DNA of 64,000 nucleotides. Origin: Massilia kyonggiensis. Its GTDB lineage: Bacteria > Pseudomonadota > Gammaproteobacteria > Burkholderiales > Burkholderiaceae_D. The notes beneath the pieces were generated by a model. The model was not told the DNA's origin, ran no database searches, and was given only the letters and a program-made list of their open reading frames with translations. The stretch covers positions 406,023 to 470,022 of the forward strand of contig NZ_JANUGY010000008.1 of NCBI RefSeq assembly GCF_024756235.1. Direction: 5' to 3'. Position 1 is the first letter of the stretch. Each line of letters opens with the position of its first letter. Shown one piece after another: positions 34,466 through 45,100 of the stretch. The position numbers and the translations under genes are program-made.

Positions 34466-34723
34466 ATGAAAGACGAGAGAGGACGCGGTGTCATCCGCCT
34501 CGGCGACAAGACCACTCACGGCGGAGAGGTCATTTCGGCGGCGCAGGATTTCACCGTGCTCGGCAAGCAGGTTGCTCTCGAAGGGGACTCGACGTATTGC
34601 CCTCAATGTAAAGGTAAATTTGCCATCCACCCTGGCGCCGACTCGCGCAAGCACCACGGCAAACGGGTCGCATACGACCAAGACCTCACTGCCTGCGGCG
34701 CCAAGCTGATCTCGTCTATATGA
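34466..34723 (+). CDS. PAAR-domain protein of the Tle1 module
   Basis: An 85-aa single-domain PAAR protein (IRLGDKTTHGGEVISAA, EGDSTYCPQCKGKFAIHPG, KRVAYDQDLTACGAKLI) with the Cys/His set for the metal-bound tip. It starts 21 nt after the lipase stop and completes the module. It probably caps the VgrG that carries the lipase, since the local vgrG is truncated and cannot form a spike itself. It is distinct from the PAAR protein at 12707. Confidence 0.9.
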   Translation: MKDERGRGVIRLGDKTTHGGEVISAAQDFTVLGKQVALEGDSTYCPQCKGKFAIHPGADSRKHHGKRVAYDQDLTACGAKLISSI

Positions 34724-35069
34724 CTCGTCCAGATTTTAGAAATTAATTGCAATAAATGTTAATTGCAGCCTAATCCTCTTGCCCTCCTTTCAAGATTCCG
34801 TCGTCTCGTCTTCCCTCTTATTCCGGTTGAATACGCAACAAACATATTTACGAATATTTTGCAACCGACCGCTTGTGATTTAACAAAATTGCGTTTAAAT
34901 TATTCCCAGTCGACTCCGCTTCAATAACAAGAACACACTTCTTCCGGCCCTTTTTTGCGCGGCCGGGGCCCGTGCGCCGTACCTCCAAGACAACCGCCGT
35001 TTTCGAATCTCATCGTGCGAGAGGCCGCGTGCCGCCCGTACGGGTCATCGACGCCTGAAGGAGACCGCA
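34724..35069. other. AT-rich intergenic junction between the Tle1 island and the giant-protein locus
   Basis: No gene is seen in this 346-bp gap. The first half is AT-rich, with a direct repeat TTAATTGCA (34743-34751 and 34759-34767). The second half returns to high GC and holds a palindrome CCCGTACGGG (35035-35044), 25 bp before the next start codon. The promoter for the giant-protein genes should lie here, but I find no convincing -35/-10 pair. Confidence 0.5.
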
Positions 35070-38000
35070 ATGCCTGCTTTACCTCTTTCGCTGCTCGACC
35101 TGGTCTCGCCCTACCAACTGCTCGGCACGACGCTGGGCGACTGGCAGGCGGCGCTGGGCGCCATCTATGTCGACCACTACGAGGCAACCGGCGCGGCCGA
35201 AGGCACGACGATCCGCGGCATGGCCAAGTTCGCCGTGTCCGCGCGTCCCGTGCTCGACCTGCCAAACGCGCGCCTGACCGTCAAGGCGACCGCCGGCGGC
35301 CTGCACCCGCAGGACGACCCGACGCGGCGCGATCCGTGGATCGACATCCAGGACACGCAGATCGCCTTCGAACTGTTCGTCCCGCGCACCGGCTCCCCGA
35401 TCATCGCGGCCGCCGCGGGCGTGCCAGCCGCCACCACCGACGTGTTCAACGTGATCGACACGCTGCCGATCGACATGCCCGTGTCCGACTACCCCGGCGC
35501 CCAGTTCACGCTCGACATGCTGCTCACGACGGTCGTGCTGCGCCCCCCGATGCTGAAGGGCGCCAAGCTGCGCGAGTCGGACGGGCTGCTGGAACGCGAC
35601 CCGGCCAACACGGTCGTGTCGTTCACCCTGCCCAAGCTGCGCATGCAGTTGTCGCAGGATGCGGCCGGGGTCCTCGCCTTCAACCTCCTGAGCCTGGGCG
35701 CGTCCAGCCTGGACGACGGCAGCGATCTCGGTACCGCGGAACTGATCACGATGACGCCGCCCTACGCGTTCATCGGCGATTCGAACGTCGTGGGCTTCGG
35801 TTTCCGCAGCGCCGTGCTGGACCTGTCGAACGGCTACACGCCGCCCGAGGTGCTGGCGCAGTTCGGCTACGACGAGAACTGGACCGGCCTGTACCTGCCC
35901 ATCGTGCGCCTGTTCGTGGCGCCGCACGGAATGAACGACCTCGCGGTATCGGCCGGCGCCAGCAACCTGCTGATCGGGCTCGGGAACACGCCCGGCATCA
36001 CGGGCGATTTCGACGTCTCCGTCATCAACCAGGGCGCGCCGATCGGTGTGTCGGTCCGCTTCTACGGCCCCGGCAACCAGCCGATCGGCATCACGCGCAC
36101 CGGAGATACCGCCACCGCCATGCTGCCGCAACGCACGCGCATGGTGGTCGACGCGTCCGGCCAGCGTCCGCCCTACACCTTCGCCGCCACGCTGGACGGC
36201 AGCCCGCTCGCGCCGGTGGCGCCCTCGATGCCGAACGTGTTCGACGTCGACCTGGGCGGCGACGGCGCCGGCAGCATCGTCGTCGGCGCGGCGAGCGGGG
36301 GCGGCGCGCCGGCCCAGCTCACCATCGCGGCCGGTCCGCGCACGGGCGGCACGAAGCCGGGCACGCCGGTCGTCGCGGAGGCCCAGTTCAACACCGACAG
36401 CATCACGCGCGACGGCACGCCCGTCGGTGCGCCCCCGTTCCGCCTCAAGGCGCGCAACAACTCGAGCATCACGATCACGCTCGATCCGCCGAACCCCGCC
36501 ACCGCGTGGAAGGTGCGCAAGCCGCCCGCGGCGCCAGCCGTGAGCAAACCAACCGGCGAGGAGTGCACCATCGAGCTGGGCCCGAACGAATCGGCCGAAG
36601 TGGAAGCGACCACGCCGGACGTGGGCGCGGGGCCCGAGACGGTGACGGCCTATTTCCGCTTCGACCGCCCGACAAACAAGCAGCTGCCCGAGCACGACCC
36701 GACCACCGGCATCGATCATGTGGCCGGCCTGCCCGGCACCGTGGGGCCGACGCCGACCGCCGATGTGACCAAGCCCGCCAATTCGAGCACCGGCCCGGCC
36801 GCGACGGATGCGCCGGAAAGCCCGTTCACGGGCAGCCCCGTGGGCAGCACCTATGCCGCGCGCCTGGACCGCGTTCCCGCCGGGTCAACCATCGAGATCA
36901 CGGGCTGGGCCAGCAACGAGGACGACCCGAACGACGTCGACTACAACTTCCTGCTGTCGCGCCGGCGCGCGGAAGCCTTCGCGCACATCATCCGCGCGGC
37001 GGCGCCGGGCAAGAACTTCCACTTCACCCTCCTCGGCCGCGGCCCCGTTGGCAGTTCGGACCTCGACACGCGCCGCACGAACTGGCGCGCCGAGGCCAAG
37101 CTGCCGGCCGCGCCGCTGTCCGGTACCGTCACGAAGGGCACGGTGTCGCGCGGCGACACCACCGTCCCGCAAATCCCGGATAACACGCCCGACCCGGCAC
37201 CGACGCAGCCGACGCCGCCCAGCTGGTTCCGCGCGCTGGGCGCCAAGGTGCGCATCGTGCGCGACGAATTCGTGGCGGTCGAAGTCTTCGGCGAGTTCGA
37301 CATCAACACGCCGTCGGAGCAGTTCATCCAGCAGAACGGCGGCGATCCGGGCATGGAGCCCGTCCTGCGCGGCATGGGCAGCAATCCGATGGATGGCGTG
37401 ATCAAGGCGCGCATCGTATTCCAGATCGATAACGCGACGGGCGACTGGAGCGCCCTCGCCTACCTGGGCGCGGACCCGGCCGACAAGGACGGCCTCGTGA
37501 TGACGGGCCAGCTGCCCGGCCAGCCGCTGCTCGCGGAGGGCAATTTCGGCCGCAACCTGCTCGGCATGACGGCCCTGTTCGCGCCCCTGCTCGACGCCGC
37601 CGCCCCCGCCAACCCGGCGTCCGGCGACATGGTGCCGGCGGTGCTCGCGGTCGGCGGCGTGGCGCTGGCGACGGGCCTCGCGCAGGCCGGCTATTTCAAC
37701 GTCGAGCGCGTCGTCCTGTGGGGCGGCGAAATCGCCGTGCGCAAGCGCGCCAACGGCACCGAGGTGGCGATCCTGGGCGACATCGAGACCGCCGTGTCGG
37801 CGAACGTGGAGATCGGCGGCATCACGCTGCTGACCATACCCCGCAAGTCGCCGCTGTCCGTGCGCTACAAGGCGATCGGTATGCGCTTCGGGAACACGCC
37901 GGGCGAACGCGACTTCCAGTTCCGCCCCGTGTTCGATTCCTCGCGCGGTTATTCGATCGACCTCACCAGTGGCGGCGGCATCACGGTGCCCGATCCGCTG

Positions 38001-41000
38001 GGCCAGTTCATCAAGATCCTGGGCGCGCGCGTGGCCCGCACCAATCCGCTGTCGTTCGAATTCGACCTGGGCCTGAACGCGGACCTGGGCGTCGTCACGT
38101 TCGACCGCGCGCGCGTGCGCCTGAAATTCGCGGAGGAAGGCGGCGTGGCGGGCGTGGAGCTCACCGCGTTCGGCGCGGGCGTGAATATCCCCGGCGTCCT
38201 GGTCGGCAAGGGCAGCTTCGAACTGGGCGAGGAAGTCGGCGGCGCCATCGACCTGCAGCTGGTGCCGATCGATACCCGCGTGCGCGCCGTGCTCAAGGTG
38301 ACGCACGTGGGCGGCCGCACGGGCGTGTTCGTCGCGCTGGAGCTGGAGCTGCCGGTCGCGATTCCGCTGGGCGGCTCGGGCCTCGGCATCTACAGCTTCC
38401 TCGGCATGTTCGCGATGCATTACGCACGCGACGAGGATGGCCTGACCGGGCCCACGATCGCGCTCGACTGGCTGAAGAACCGTGCCGACGGCAACCCGAC
38501 CAATCCCGACGCATGGAAAGGGAATCCGGACCACTGGGCGTTCGGCGTGGGCGCGACCATCGGCACGATGGGCAGCAGCGTCGTGTTCAACCTGAAGGGC
38601 GTGTTCATGCTCGAACTGCCCGGCCCGCGCATCCTGCTGATGATGAAGGCGCGCCTGCTGCAGCCGATGCCCGCGCTGAAGGACAAGAACGCCGAGGGCA
38701 ACCTGCTGGCCGTGATCGACCTGGACGCCGGCCGCGGCACGCTCACGATCGGCATCGTGGCCGACTACACGATCGACCCGCTGATCAAGATCCGCGTGCC
38801 GATCGAAGCGTTCTTCAACCTCAAGAAGGGCGAGGACTGGCACCTGTACCTGGGCCAGCGCAGCGATCCGGTGCAATGCACGATCCTGTCGGTGATCGAC
38901 GCGTCCGGCTACCTGATGTTGTCCGGGAACGGCCTGCCCGCCTATCCCGACGCCGGCCTGCCGCAGGTCTACGGCTTCGCCATCGGCACCGGCCTGCGCG
39001 CCGCGTTCACCTGGGGCAGCGTGCCGGCGCGGCTGTACCTGCGCATCGGCGCCGGCTTCGACGCGGTGCTCGGCTTCGACCCGTTCCGCCTCGCGGGCCG
39101 GCTGTACGTACGCGGCGAACTGGTGCTGTTCATCCTCAGCATCAGCGCCTACGCGGAGCTGGACGTCGACGTCGGCGAGAACGTGCTGCCGGACGGCCGG
39201 CGCGAACGCATCTCGAAGATCGACGGCGAGATCTGCGGCGAGGTGGACCTGTTCTTCTTCACGATCAAGGGCTGCGTGGACTTCCACCTGGGCGCGACGA
39301 ACGTGCCGAAGCTGCCCGCGCCGCCGCTCGTGCGCGACCTGAAGCTCGTCTCGCGTTCGCCCGCGCTGGTGATGGGCACGGGCACGGACCGTCCGGTCGA
39401 CGGCGCCATCGGCACGGGGACCGAGGGTGGCGTCACCGACAAGACGCCGGTGGTGCCGATCGACGCGATCCCCGTGCTGATGCTGTCGGTGCCGCCGGTC
39501 GACGAGAACCTGACCGTGTTCGGCAGCGCGCCGCTGAACCATCCCGGCGCGGCGGAGAACGGCTGGCAGCAGCAGGGCAAGAACTGGGTGCGCTACGAGA
39601 TCACGAAGGTCGAGCTGGTAGGCGCGATCGGCGACGGCGACAAGCCCTCCGTGTGGTGGACGCTGAAGAACCCGATCGACCCGGCGAGCAGCCAGCTCGA
39701 AGTGCAGCTCGCGCTGCTGGCCTGGACCCCGAACGCCACGCCGAAAGCGTTTACACGCAGCGAGTACCAGGAAGAGACGATCCGCGAACGCTGGGGCACG
39801 GTCTGCCACAAGGCTGCCCCGGCCACCTCCGTGCTGTGGACCTTCCGGTACGAACAACTGGGCCCATCGAAGGATGGCTGGATCGTCGATGGCGAAGCGT
39901 GGCCCGATCCGCCGGACACCGTGCGCTCGCGCGCGCCCGTGACGACGCTCGAAGTGACGGAGTCCTGGCGTTGCGGCATCGACCTCGTCGACCGCAAGCG
40001 CGGCATCGATCCCGCGTTCGTGACCGGCACGCCGGCGCCCTGCCCGCGCGACACGAAGCCGACGCCGCAACCGGTGCCCGGCTCGGTCGATCCGACCACC
40101 GGGGCGCCCCGTCCTATCATCCTGCAGCGCCGTGCCGTGCGCGAGCAGGTGGCCCAGGTCGCCGGCATCAAGCGCATCGATACGCTGCCGGCCACGCGCC
40201 TCACGTGGGCCGCGACCGCGGCCAGGCTGCAGGCGGGACAGCCGCTGTCGCGCGCCGAACTGGCCACGTCCGCCGTGCACCTGGCCGCCGCGGCCACGTC
40301 GCCGACGGAACCGCAGCGCTGCGAAGCGAAGGTGCTGGCCAGCCCGCTGAACGACGACGGCCGCGTGATCGCGCTCGGCAACCCGGCCGATGAAAAGGCC
40401 GTGAGGCAGGCGTGGAAGGCGCTCGGCTTCCGCCCACCGGAACTCTTCAACGGCATCGTGCTGCACAGCGGCGAAGTCGCGGCGGGACGGCTGCTGCTGT
40501 TCGTGCTGTCGACCCTCGTGCGCAAGGAGAACGTGCTCGTGCGCCAGCGCGCCAAGGACGGCACGCTCCTCGCCGAACAGGCCGTGACCCTCGCCGACGT
40601 GGTGCCGACCAAGCCCGTGCCGCCCGAGTGGATGAGCGCCGCCGGCCCATGGCGCGACGACGTGCAGCTCGCTGCAGGCTACCTCGCGGCGCTGGGCGGC
40701 ACCACGTCCACGCAGGGCAACAAGGCGTATCTGCCGGTGATCGTCGAGATCAAGGGCGCGGACAAGGTCCATACGATCGAGATCGGCCAGAGCATGCGCG
40801 ACCCGATCCGGCCGGAAGAACAGCGCCTGCTGATGCGTCCTTACTACCTCGCCGTGGCGGAGTTCATGCACGCCGAGGAGATCGCGCGTCACGACTGGGA
40901 CGAGACGACGACCACGCGCAATCACGGCGCCGTGGAAGCGGCCCTGTCGGACGATGCCTGCGGCCACGCGCTGCTGGCGCCCGACACGGCTTACCAGGTC

Positions 41001-42182
41001 AAGGTCGAGTGGAAGGTGCAGACCAGCGACCAGGACACGCGCCCGACCGCCGCGGAAACGGACGATATCGACGCGACGACGGAAACGCGCGTGTACCACT
41101 TCCGCACCGACGACGAAGCACCGAAGAAGCTCGACCCATGGGTGCTGATGACGCTGCCGGAAGAAGGCGAGAGCCACGTGTTCGGGCAGGAGCCGCTGTC
41201 GTTCGTGTTCGCCACCAACGACGTGAGCCAGCTGTACGCGGCCTACGGCAAGAAGCTGCAGGTGCGGATCAAGGCGGCGTCGTTCCGCCGCCCGGTCTCC
41301 ACGCCGTCCGTGCCGCATCCGTTCCCGATCAACGCGGACACGCTGGACGACGTGAAGGGCGGCCTGCTGTCGCCTTGGGAAGAGAGCGTGCGCGAGGTAC
41401 TGCAGGAAGATGGCGGCAAGCCGTGCGTGGACTTCGAGGCCGAGGTGGTCCGGCACAGCAAGGTCACGGTGCCGATCCCGCTCGATCCGTACACGGACTA
41501 CGTCGTCGACATCGAGTCGGTGGACGAGGACGCGCCGGAGAACACGGTCGGCGACCGGGTGCTGCGCCGCTCGTTCTCGACCTCGGCCTACGGCACGCTG
41601 GGCGAATTCGCCAATACCTTCCTCGGCACGCGCCCCGAACACCGCTACGTCGAAGCGGGCCGAATCGCCACGTTGTCGTCGACGTTCGCGAGCCACGCGC
41701 CGCAAGGCAGCGAGCTCGATGACGCGATGATCACGGCCGGCCTCGGGCCGATGGGGACGCCGACCGCGCCGCGCGTCGTCGCGCTGTGGGAGCAGCCCGA
41801 CCCCGCCCAGCCGCCGCAGCCGGTGGCCGTGATCGTCGATTCGCCCGAGCCGCTGCATCGCACCCGGCTCGTCCCGACCAAGGTGACGGATCCGGTGCCC
41901 AGCGCGCCGGAACGCTACGAGATGCTGTCGACGACGTGGCTGCAGCTGGCCCAGATGCCGGGCACGCCGGACCTGATCCAGCGCGTGATCCCGGCGCCGG
42001 GTGGCCAGCGCGCGATCGTCGTCCTCAAGCCGGGCAGCCGCGGCGCAAACGGCCTGGCGCTGGGCCTCAAGCGCGAACGCTTCGCCGACAAGCCTTATCT
42101 GTTCGATGCCACGTGGCCGGCCGATCCGGTCAAGATCACCTACGTCTCGCTGCTGAGCGCACCCTGGGAGGAACAAGCATGA
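35070..42182 (+). CDS. giant leaderless beta-rich protein of unknown function (2370 aa)
   Basis: First of three linked giant genes; GAAGGAG lies 7 nt before the ATG. There is no signal peptide or transmembrane helix. Residues 1-590 are beta-rich with Gly/Pro linkers. Residues about 600-680 resemble an OmpA C-terminal domain (STIEITGWASNEDD, then NFLLSRRRAEAFAHIIRAAA). About 720-1420 is a long run of amphipathic beta strands (GLGIYSFLGMFAMHYARDEDG; LYLRIGAGFDAVLGFDPFRLA; GEICGEVDLFFFTIKGCVDF), which I tentatively liken to DUF6603. The remaining 950 residues include WRCGIDLVDRKRGIDP and repeated beta modules. No enzyme motif is recognised. The stop overlaps the next start (ATGA), which implies coupled synthesis of a complex. 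Confidence 0.8.
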   Translation: MPALPLSLLDLVSPYQLLGTTLGDWQAALGAIYVDHYEATGAAEGTTIRGMAKFAVSARPVLDLPNARLTVKATAGGLHPQDDPTRRDPWIDIQDTQIAFELFVPRTGSPIIAAAAGVPAATTDVFNVIDTLPIDMPVSDYPGAQFTLDMLLTTVVLRPPMLKGAKLRESDGLLERDPANTVVSFTLPKLRMQLSQDAAGVLAFNLLSLGASSLDDGSDLGTAELITMTPPYAFIGDSNVVGFGFRSAVLDLSNGYTPPEVLAQFGYDENWTGLYLPIVRLFVAPHGMNDLAVSAGASNLLIGLGNTPGITGDFDVSVINQGAPIGVSVRFYGPGNQPIGITRTGDTATAMLPQRTRMVVDASGQRPPYTFAATLDGSPLAPVAPSMPNVFDVDLGGDGAGSIVVGAASGGGAPAQLTIAAGPRTGGTKPGTPVVAEAQFNTDSITRDGTPVGAPPFRLKARNNSSITITLDPPNPATAWKVRKPPAAPAVSKPTGEECTIELGPNESAEVEATTPDVGAGPETVTAYFRFDRPTNKQLPEHDPTTGIDHVAGLPGTVGPTPTADVTKPANSSTGPAATDAPESPFTGSPVGSTYAARLDRVPAGSTIEITGWASNEDDPNDVDYNFLLSRRRAEAFAHIIRAAAPGKNFHFTLLGRGPVGSSDLDTRRTNWRAEAKLPAAPLSGTVTKGTVSRGDTTVPQIPDNTPDPAPTQPTPPSWFRALGAKVRIVRDEFVAVEVFGEFDINTPSEQFIQQNGGDPGMEPVLRGMGSNPMDGVIKARIVFQIDNATGDWSALAYLGADPADKDGLVMTGQLPGQPLLAEGNFGRNLLGMTALFAPLLDAAAPANPASGDMVPAVLAVGGVALATGLAQAGYFNVERVVLWGGEIAVRKRANGTEVAILGDIETAVSANVEIGGITLLTIPRKSPLSVRYKAIGMRFGNTPGERDFQFRPVFDSSRGYSIDLTSGGGITVPDPLGQFIKILGARVARTNPLSFEFDLGLNADLGVVTFDRARVRLKFAEEGGVAGVELTAFGAGVNIPGVLVGKGSFELGEEVGGAIDLQLVPIDTRVRAVLKVTHVGGRTGVFVALELELPVAIPLGGSGLGIYSFLGMFAMHYARDEDGLTGPTIALDWLKNRADGNPTNPDAWKGNPDHWAFGVGATIGTMGSSVVFNLKGVFMLELPGPRILLMMKARLLQPMPALKDKNAEGNLLAVIDLDAGRGTLTIGIVADYTIDPLIKIRVPIEAFFNLKKGEDWHLYLGQRSDPVQCTILSVIDASGYLMLSGNGLPAYPDAGLPQVYGFAIGTGLRAAFTWGSVPARLYLRIGAGFDAVLGFDPFRLAGRLYVRGELVLFILSISAYAELDVDVGENVLPDGRRERISKIDGEICGEVDLFFFTIKGCVDFHLGATNVPKLPAPPLVRDLKLVSRSPALVMGTGTDRPVDGAIGTGTEGGVTDKTPVVPIDAIPVLMLSVPPVDENLTVFGSAPLNHPGAAENGWQQQGKNWVRYEITKVELVGAIGDGDKPSVWWTLKNPIDPASSQLEVQLALLAWTPNATPKAFTRSEYQEETIRERWGTVCHKAAPATSVLWTFRYEQLGPSKDGWIVDGEAWPDPPDTVRSRAPVTTLEVTESWRCGIDLVDRKRGIDPAFVTGTPAPCPRDTKPTPQPVPGSVDPTTGAPRPIILQRRAVREQVAQVAGIKRIDTLPATRLTWAATAARLQAGQPLSRAELATSAVHLAAAATSPTEPQRCEAKVLASPLNDDGRVIALGNPADEKAVRQAWKALGFRPPELFNGIVLHSGEVAAGRLLLFVLSTLVRKENVLVRQRAKDGTLLAEQAVTLADVVPTKPVPPEWMSAAGPWRDDVQLAAGYLAALGGTTSTQGNKAYLPVIVEIKGADKVHTIEIGQSMRDPIRPEEQRLLMRPYYLAVAEFMHAEEIARHDWDETTTTRNHGAVEAALSDDACGHALLAPDTAYQVKVEWKVQTSDQDTRPTAAETDDIDATTETRVYHFRTDDEAPKKLDPWVLMTLPEEGESHVFGQEPLSFVFATNDVSQLYAAYGKKLQVRIKAASFRRPVSTPSVPHPFPINADTLDDVKGGLLSPWEESVREVLQEDGGKPCVDFEAEVVRHSKVTVPIPLDPYTDYVVDIESVDEDAPENTVGDRVLRRSFSTSAYGTLGEFANTFLGTRPEHRYVEAGRIATLSSTFASHAPQGSELDDAMITAGLGPMGTPTAPRVVALWEQPDPAQPPQPVAVIVDSPEPLHRTRLVPTKVTDPVPSAPERYEMLSTTWLQLAQMPGTPDLIQRVIPAPGGQRAIVVLKPGSRGANGLALGLKRERFADKPYLFDATWPADPVKITYVSLLSAPWEEQA

Positions 42183-45100
42183 GCCGCGTCGTCGACCCCT
42201 ATCGCTTTTACGCCCGCGCCGCGCTGACGAACTGGGCGCACATCAACCGGGCCCGCGACCCGCAAGACCAGCGCTGGGCGGAGGAATGGCGCCGGCGCGG
42301 CATCGAGGGCTATGCGATGGCCCAGCTGCGCTGGTCGATCAATCCGCAGCTTGCGCCCGAGCTGCCGGACGAGGACTACGGCATGCCGGGCGGGCCGTTC
42401 ACGGTGTGGGCCCGGCTGCCGTCCGAGAAGGAGATGCGCGACATCCCCTTCCACACCTACCAGAACCAGGACGGCGCCACGATCGTGTGGTGGATGGGCG
42501 ACCCGCTCGTGTACGTCACCCTCGCCATCGATGTCACGGCCGCCAATGCCAGCCTCGCCGCGCTCAACGGCCCGGTGGCGATCGATGCGCTGGAAATCAT
42601 CGAGACCGTGGGCACCGGCCAGCGCCAGGTCCTGCTGTGGGGCACGTCCATCGTCGCGGTGGCGATCGCGTCGCCCGGCCCCGTCGGCGTGCTCAAGGTG
42701 CGCGGCATCACGGCGCACGACTACGCCAACTCGGACGCGTGGCGTCCGCTGGAGATCGTCGGCCTGCCGGTCGACCAGGCCGAGTGGTCGGACGTGGGAC
42801 GGCACGACAGCAAGCAGGGCATGGTCAGCGCCCTGACGACGCCCGGCGACGCCGCGCGCGACCGCCTGCGCCGCGGTGCCGCGCCCTTCGGCTGGCCCGG
42901 CACGCTCGGGCCGAATCCGGCGCCCGCATGGGCCCTGCCCGACTTCGACGGCCTGGTCAAGGAAGTGCGGCAAGACCTGCTGCCGCGCCTGCACCCGGTG
43001 CTCAAGATGCCGCCCGTGCTGCAGGCGCGCCAGCGCGACCTCGTCAACATCCCCGGGCCGACCGGCGCGGGCGGCACGCTGGGCGACCCGTCCACGGCCA
43101 GCCTGCCGCCGCTGGGCCTGACGTTCGTCGCGGCCGGCAGCGATCCGCTGCTGGCGCTGGCGCTGGGCTTCGGCACCGCGTATCCGGCGGCCCAGGTCAC
43201 CTCCGGCGGCTCGGTCACGCCGGGCGCCGTCGCCGTCCCCAGCCGCCTGATGGACTTCATGGTGACGGCCACGTGGGACAAGGGCATGGACGGCACGTCC
43301 GGGCCGCTGGAGATGGCCGCGCTGGCGATTGGCGCGCCGCCGCCCGTGCGCCCGCCGGCGCCCAACGCCCTGCAGGCCCAGGCGCAATCGCACAGCCGCC
43401 CGCACGTGCCCGACCAGCCGTGGACCGCGGCCGCGCGCGTGTCGTGGGACCGCCTGCCGCGCTTCAAGCTGCTGACCACGTCCAGCTTCGCGTTCGCGCG
43501 CGCCAACCCGGTCACGCCCGCCGTCGCGGCCGACGCGATCATGCGGCCGCGCCCCAGCGGCGGCCTCGCGCCGATCACCCTCGCCAACAACGCCAAGGAC
43601 AAGGAGACGACGCGCCACTCGGCCGTGGATTCCTCGCTCGTGCTGCCGCTGACGGCGGCCGGCCTCGCCCTGCGCTACGGCGTGGCGCTGCAGGACATCT
43701 GGGGCCAGTGGTCGGTGTGGGGCATTGTCGACCATGCCGACCAGCAGCCGGCGCTGGACCGCCCGCGCGTGCTGCGCTGCGCGCTGGACGCGGCCGTGCC
43801 CGCATCGGGCCGCGTGTGCGCGGGCACGCTGACGGTGGAACTGGCGTGGGACTGGGAAGTGCGCAGGCCCCTGCAGATCGAGCTGCGCAGCCGCCTGTTC
43901 GCGGCACCGCAGCGCTCCCACACGGCGCCACCCGACACGACCCTGCCGGCCGGGTTGCAGACGTCGCTCGCCGTGCCGCCCGGGGCGCCGCTGGTGCTGC
44001 CCTTCAGCGGCGACCAGCTGTCTCCCCTGCCGCCCAACGTGACCGTCGACTATTACGACATCGACGGCAACCTCGTCGCGCCGGGCCCCGTCGGCGCGGA
44101 CGACGTGCGCCGCTACCGCATCACGGTCTCCGGCCTCCAGCTCGACTACAACGCCATCGGCCATATCGGCGTGGCCGTGTGGACGCGCGTGCGCGAACGC
44201 GCCCAGCCCCTGCGCGACAGCGCCTGGCTCGCGCCACTCGTCTCCGGCTCCGCGACGGAACCGGGACCGAACATCGCCTACGCGTCCGACCCGATCCCGC
44301 CCGCGCCCGAGCCGCCGGAAATCGTCAAGCGCGCCAGCCTGGCGGACGCACGCGGCGAGCATCACGCGCGCGTGTCGTGGGCGCCCGCCGCCGGCGCGAC
44401 GGGGTACTTCATCTACACGGCGACCGAGAGCGCGATCCTCGCGAAGGTGAACGACCCGGACCATCCGGCGCCCGATCCGACGCTGACCTACACGGAGCGG
44501 CTGGCCTTCCTGCGCGAGTGCCTTGCCGGGTCCGACGACAACTTCCGCGCCCTGTTCACGCGGGTGAACACGAAGGCGCAGCCGGAGACGTCTGCCGATC
44601 TCGTGCTGCCGCGCGGGACGAAGGAGATCCATTTGTTCACGATGGTCGCGGTCAACGCGGGCAACGTCGAATCGAACTGGCCGGCGCCGGAAGACAACGA
44701 GCAGCGCGTCGTCGCCATCGCGGCGGCGGACATCGCGACGCCGGCCCCGCCGCGCCTCGAGATCCGCCGCCTCGACCAGCCGGCCGCGACGCCGAAGTTC
44801 GCGGTGCACGTCGACCTGACGAGCCAGCCCGGCGCCCGCGTCGCGCGCTACCAGCTGTTCCGCACGCGCGTCGAAGCGGCCGCGATGGAACTGGACACCA
44901 TGGGCCCGCCCGTCGCCACCATCGAGGCGAGCGGCGGCGGCTGGACCGTGCACGGGCTGGAGGGCGACGCCGCCGCGCTGGCCGATGCGAGCGGCACCGA
45001 CAAGCCGGACGGCTCGTGGAAAAAAGTGTGGTACCGCGCCGTCGCGTGGGCGCATCCGGACCCGGACCGCGCCCTGCTGCCGGGCCGCTCGCCGCCATCG

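Noticed and set aside
34743..34767. TTAATTGCA direct repeats as a mobile-element target-site duplication
   Set aside because: Only 16 bp apart with no element between them; no transposase or integrase is present at either edge of the island.
36885..42176. A 1763-codon open frame on the minus strand opposite the 2370-aa gene
   Set aside because: It is a mirror of the high third-position GC of the real gene: extremely Arg/His-rich, no domain pattern, no ribosome site, and it spans the whole plus-strand gene.
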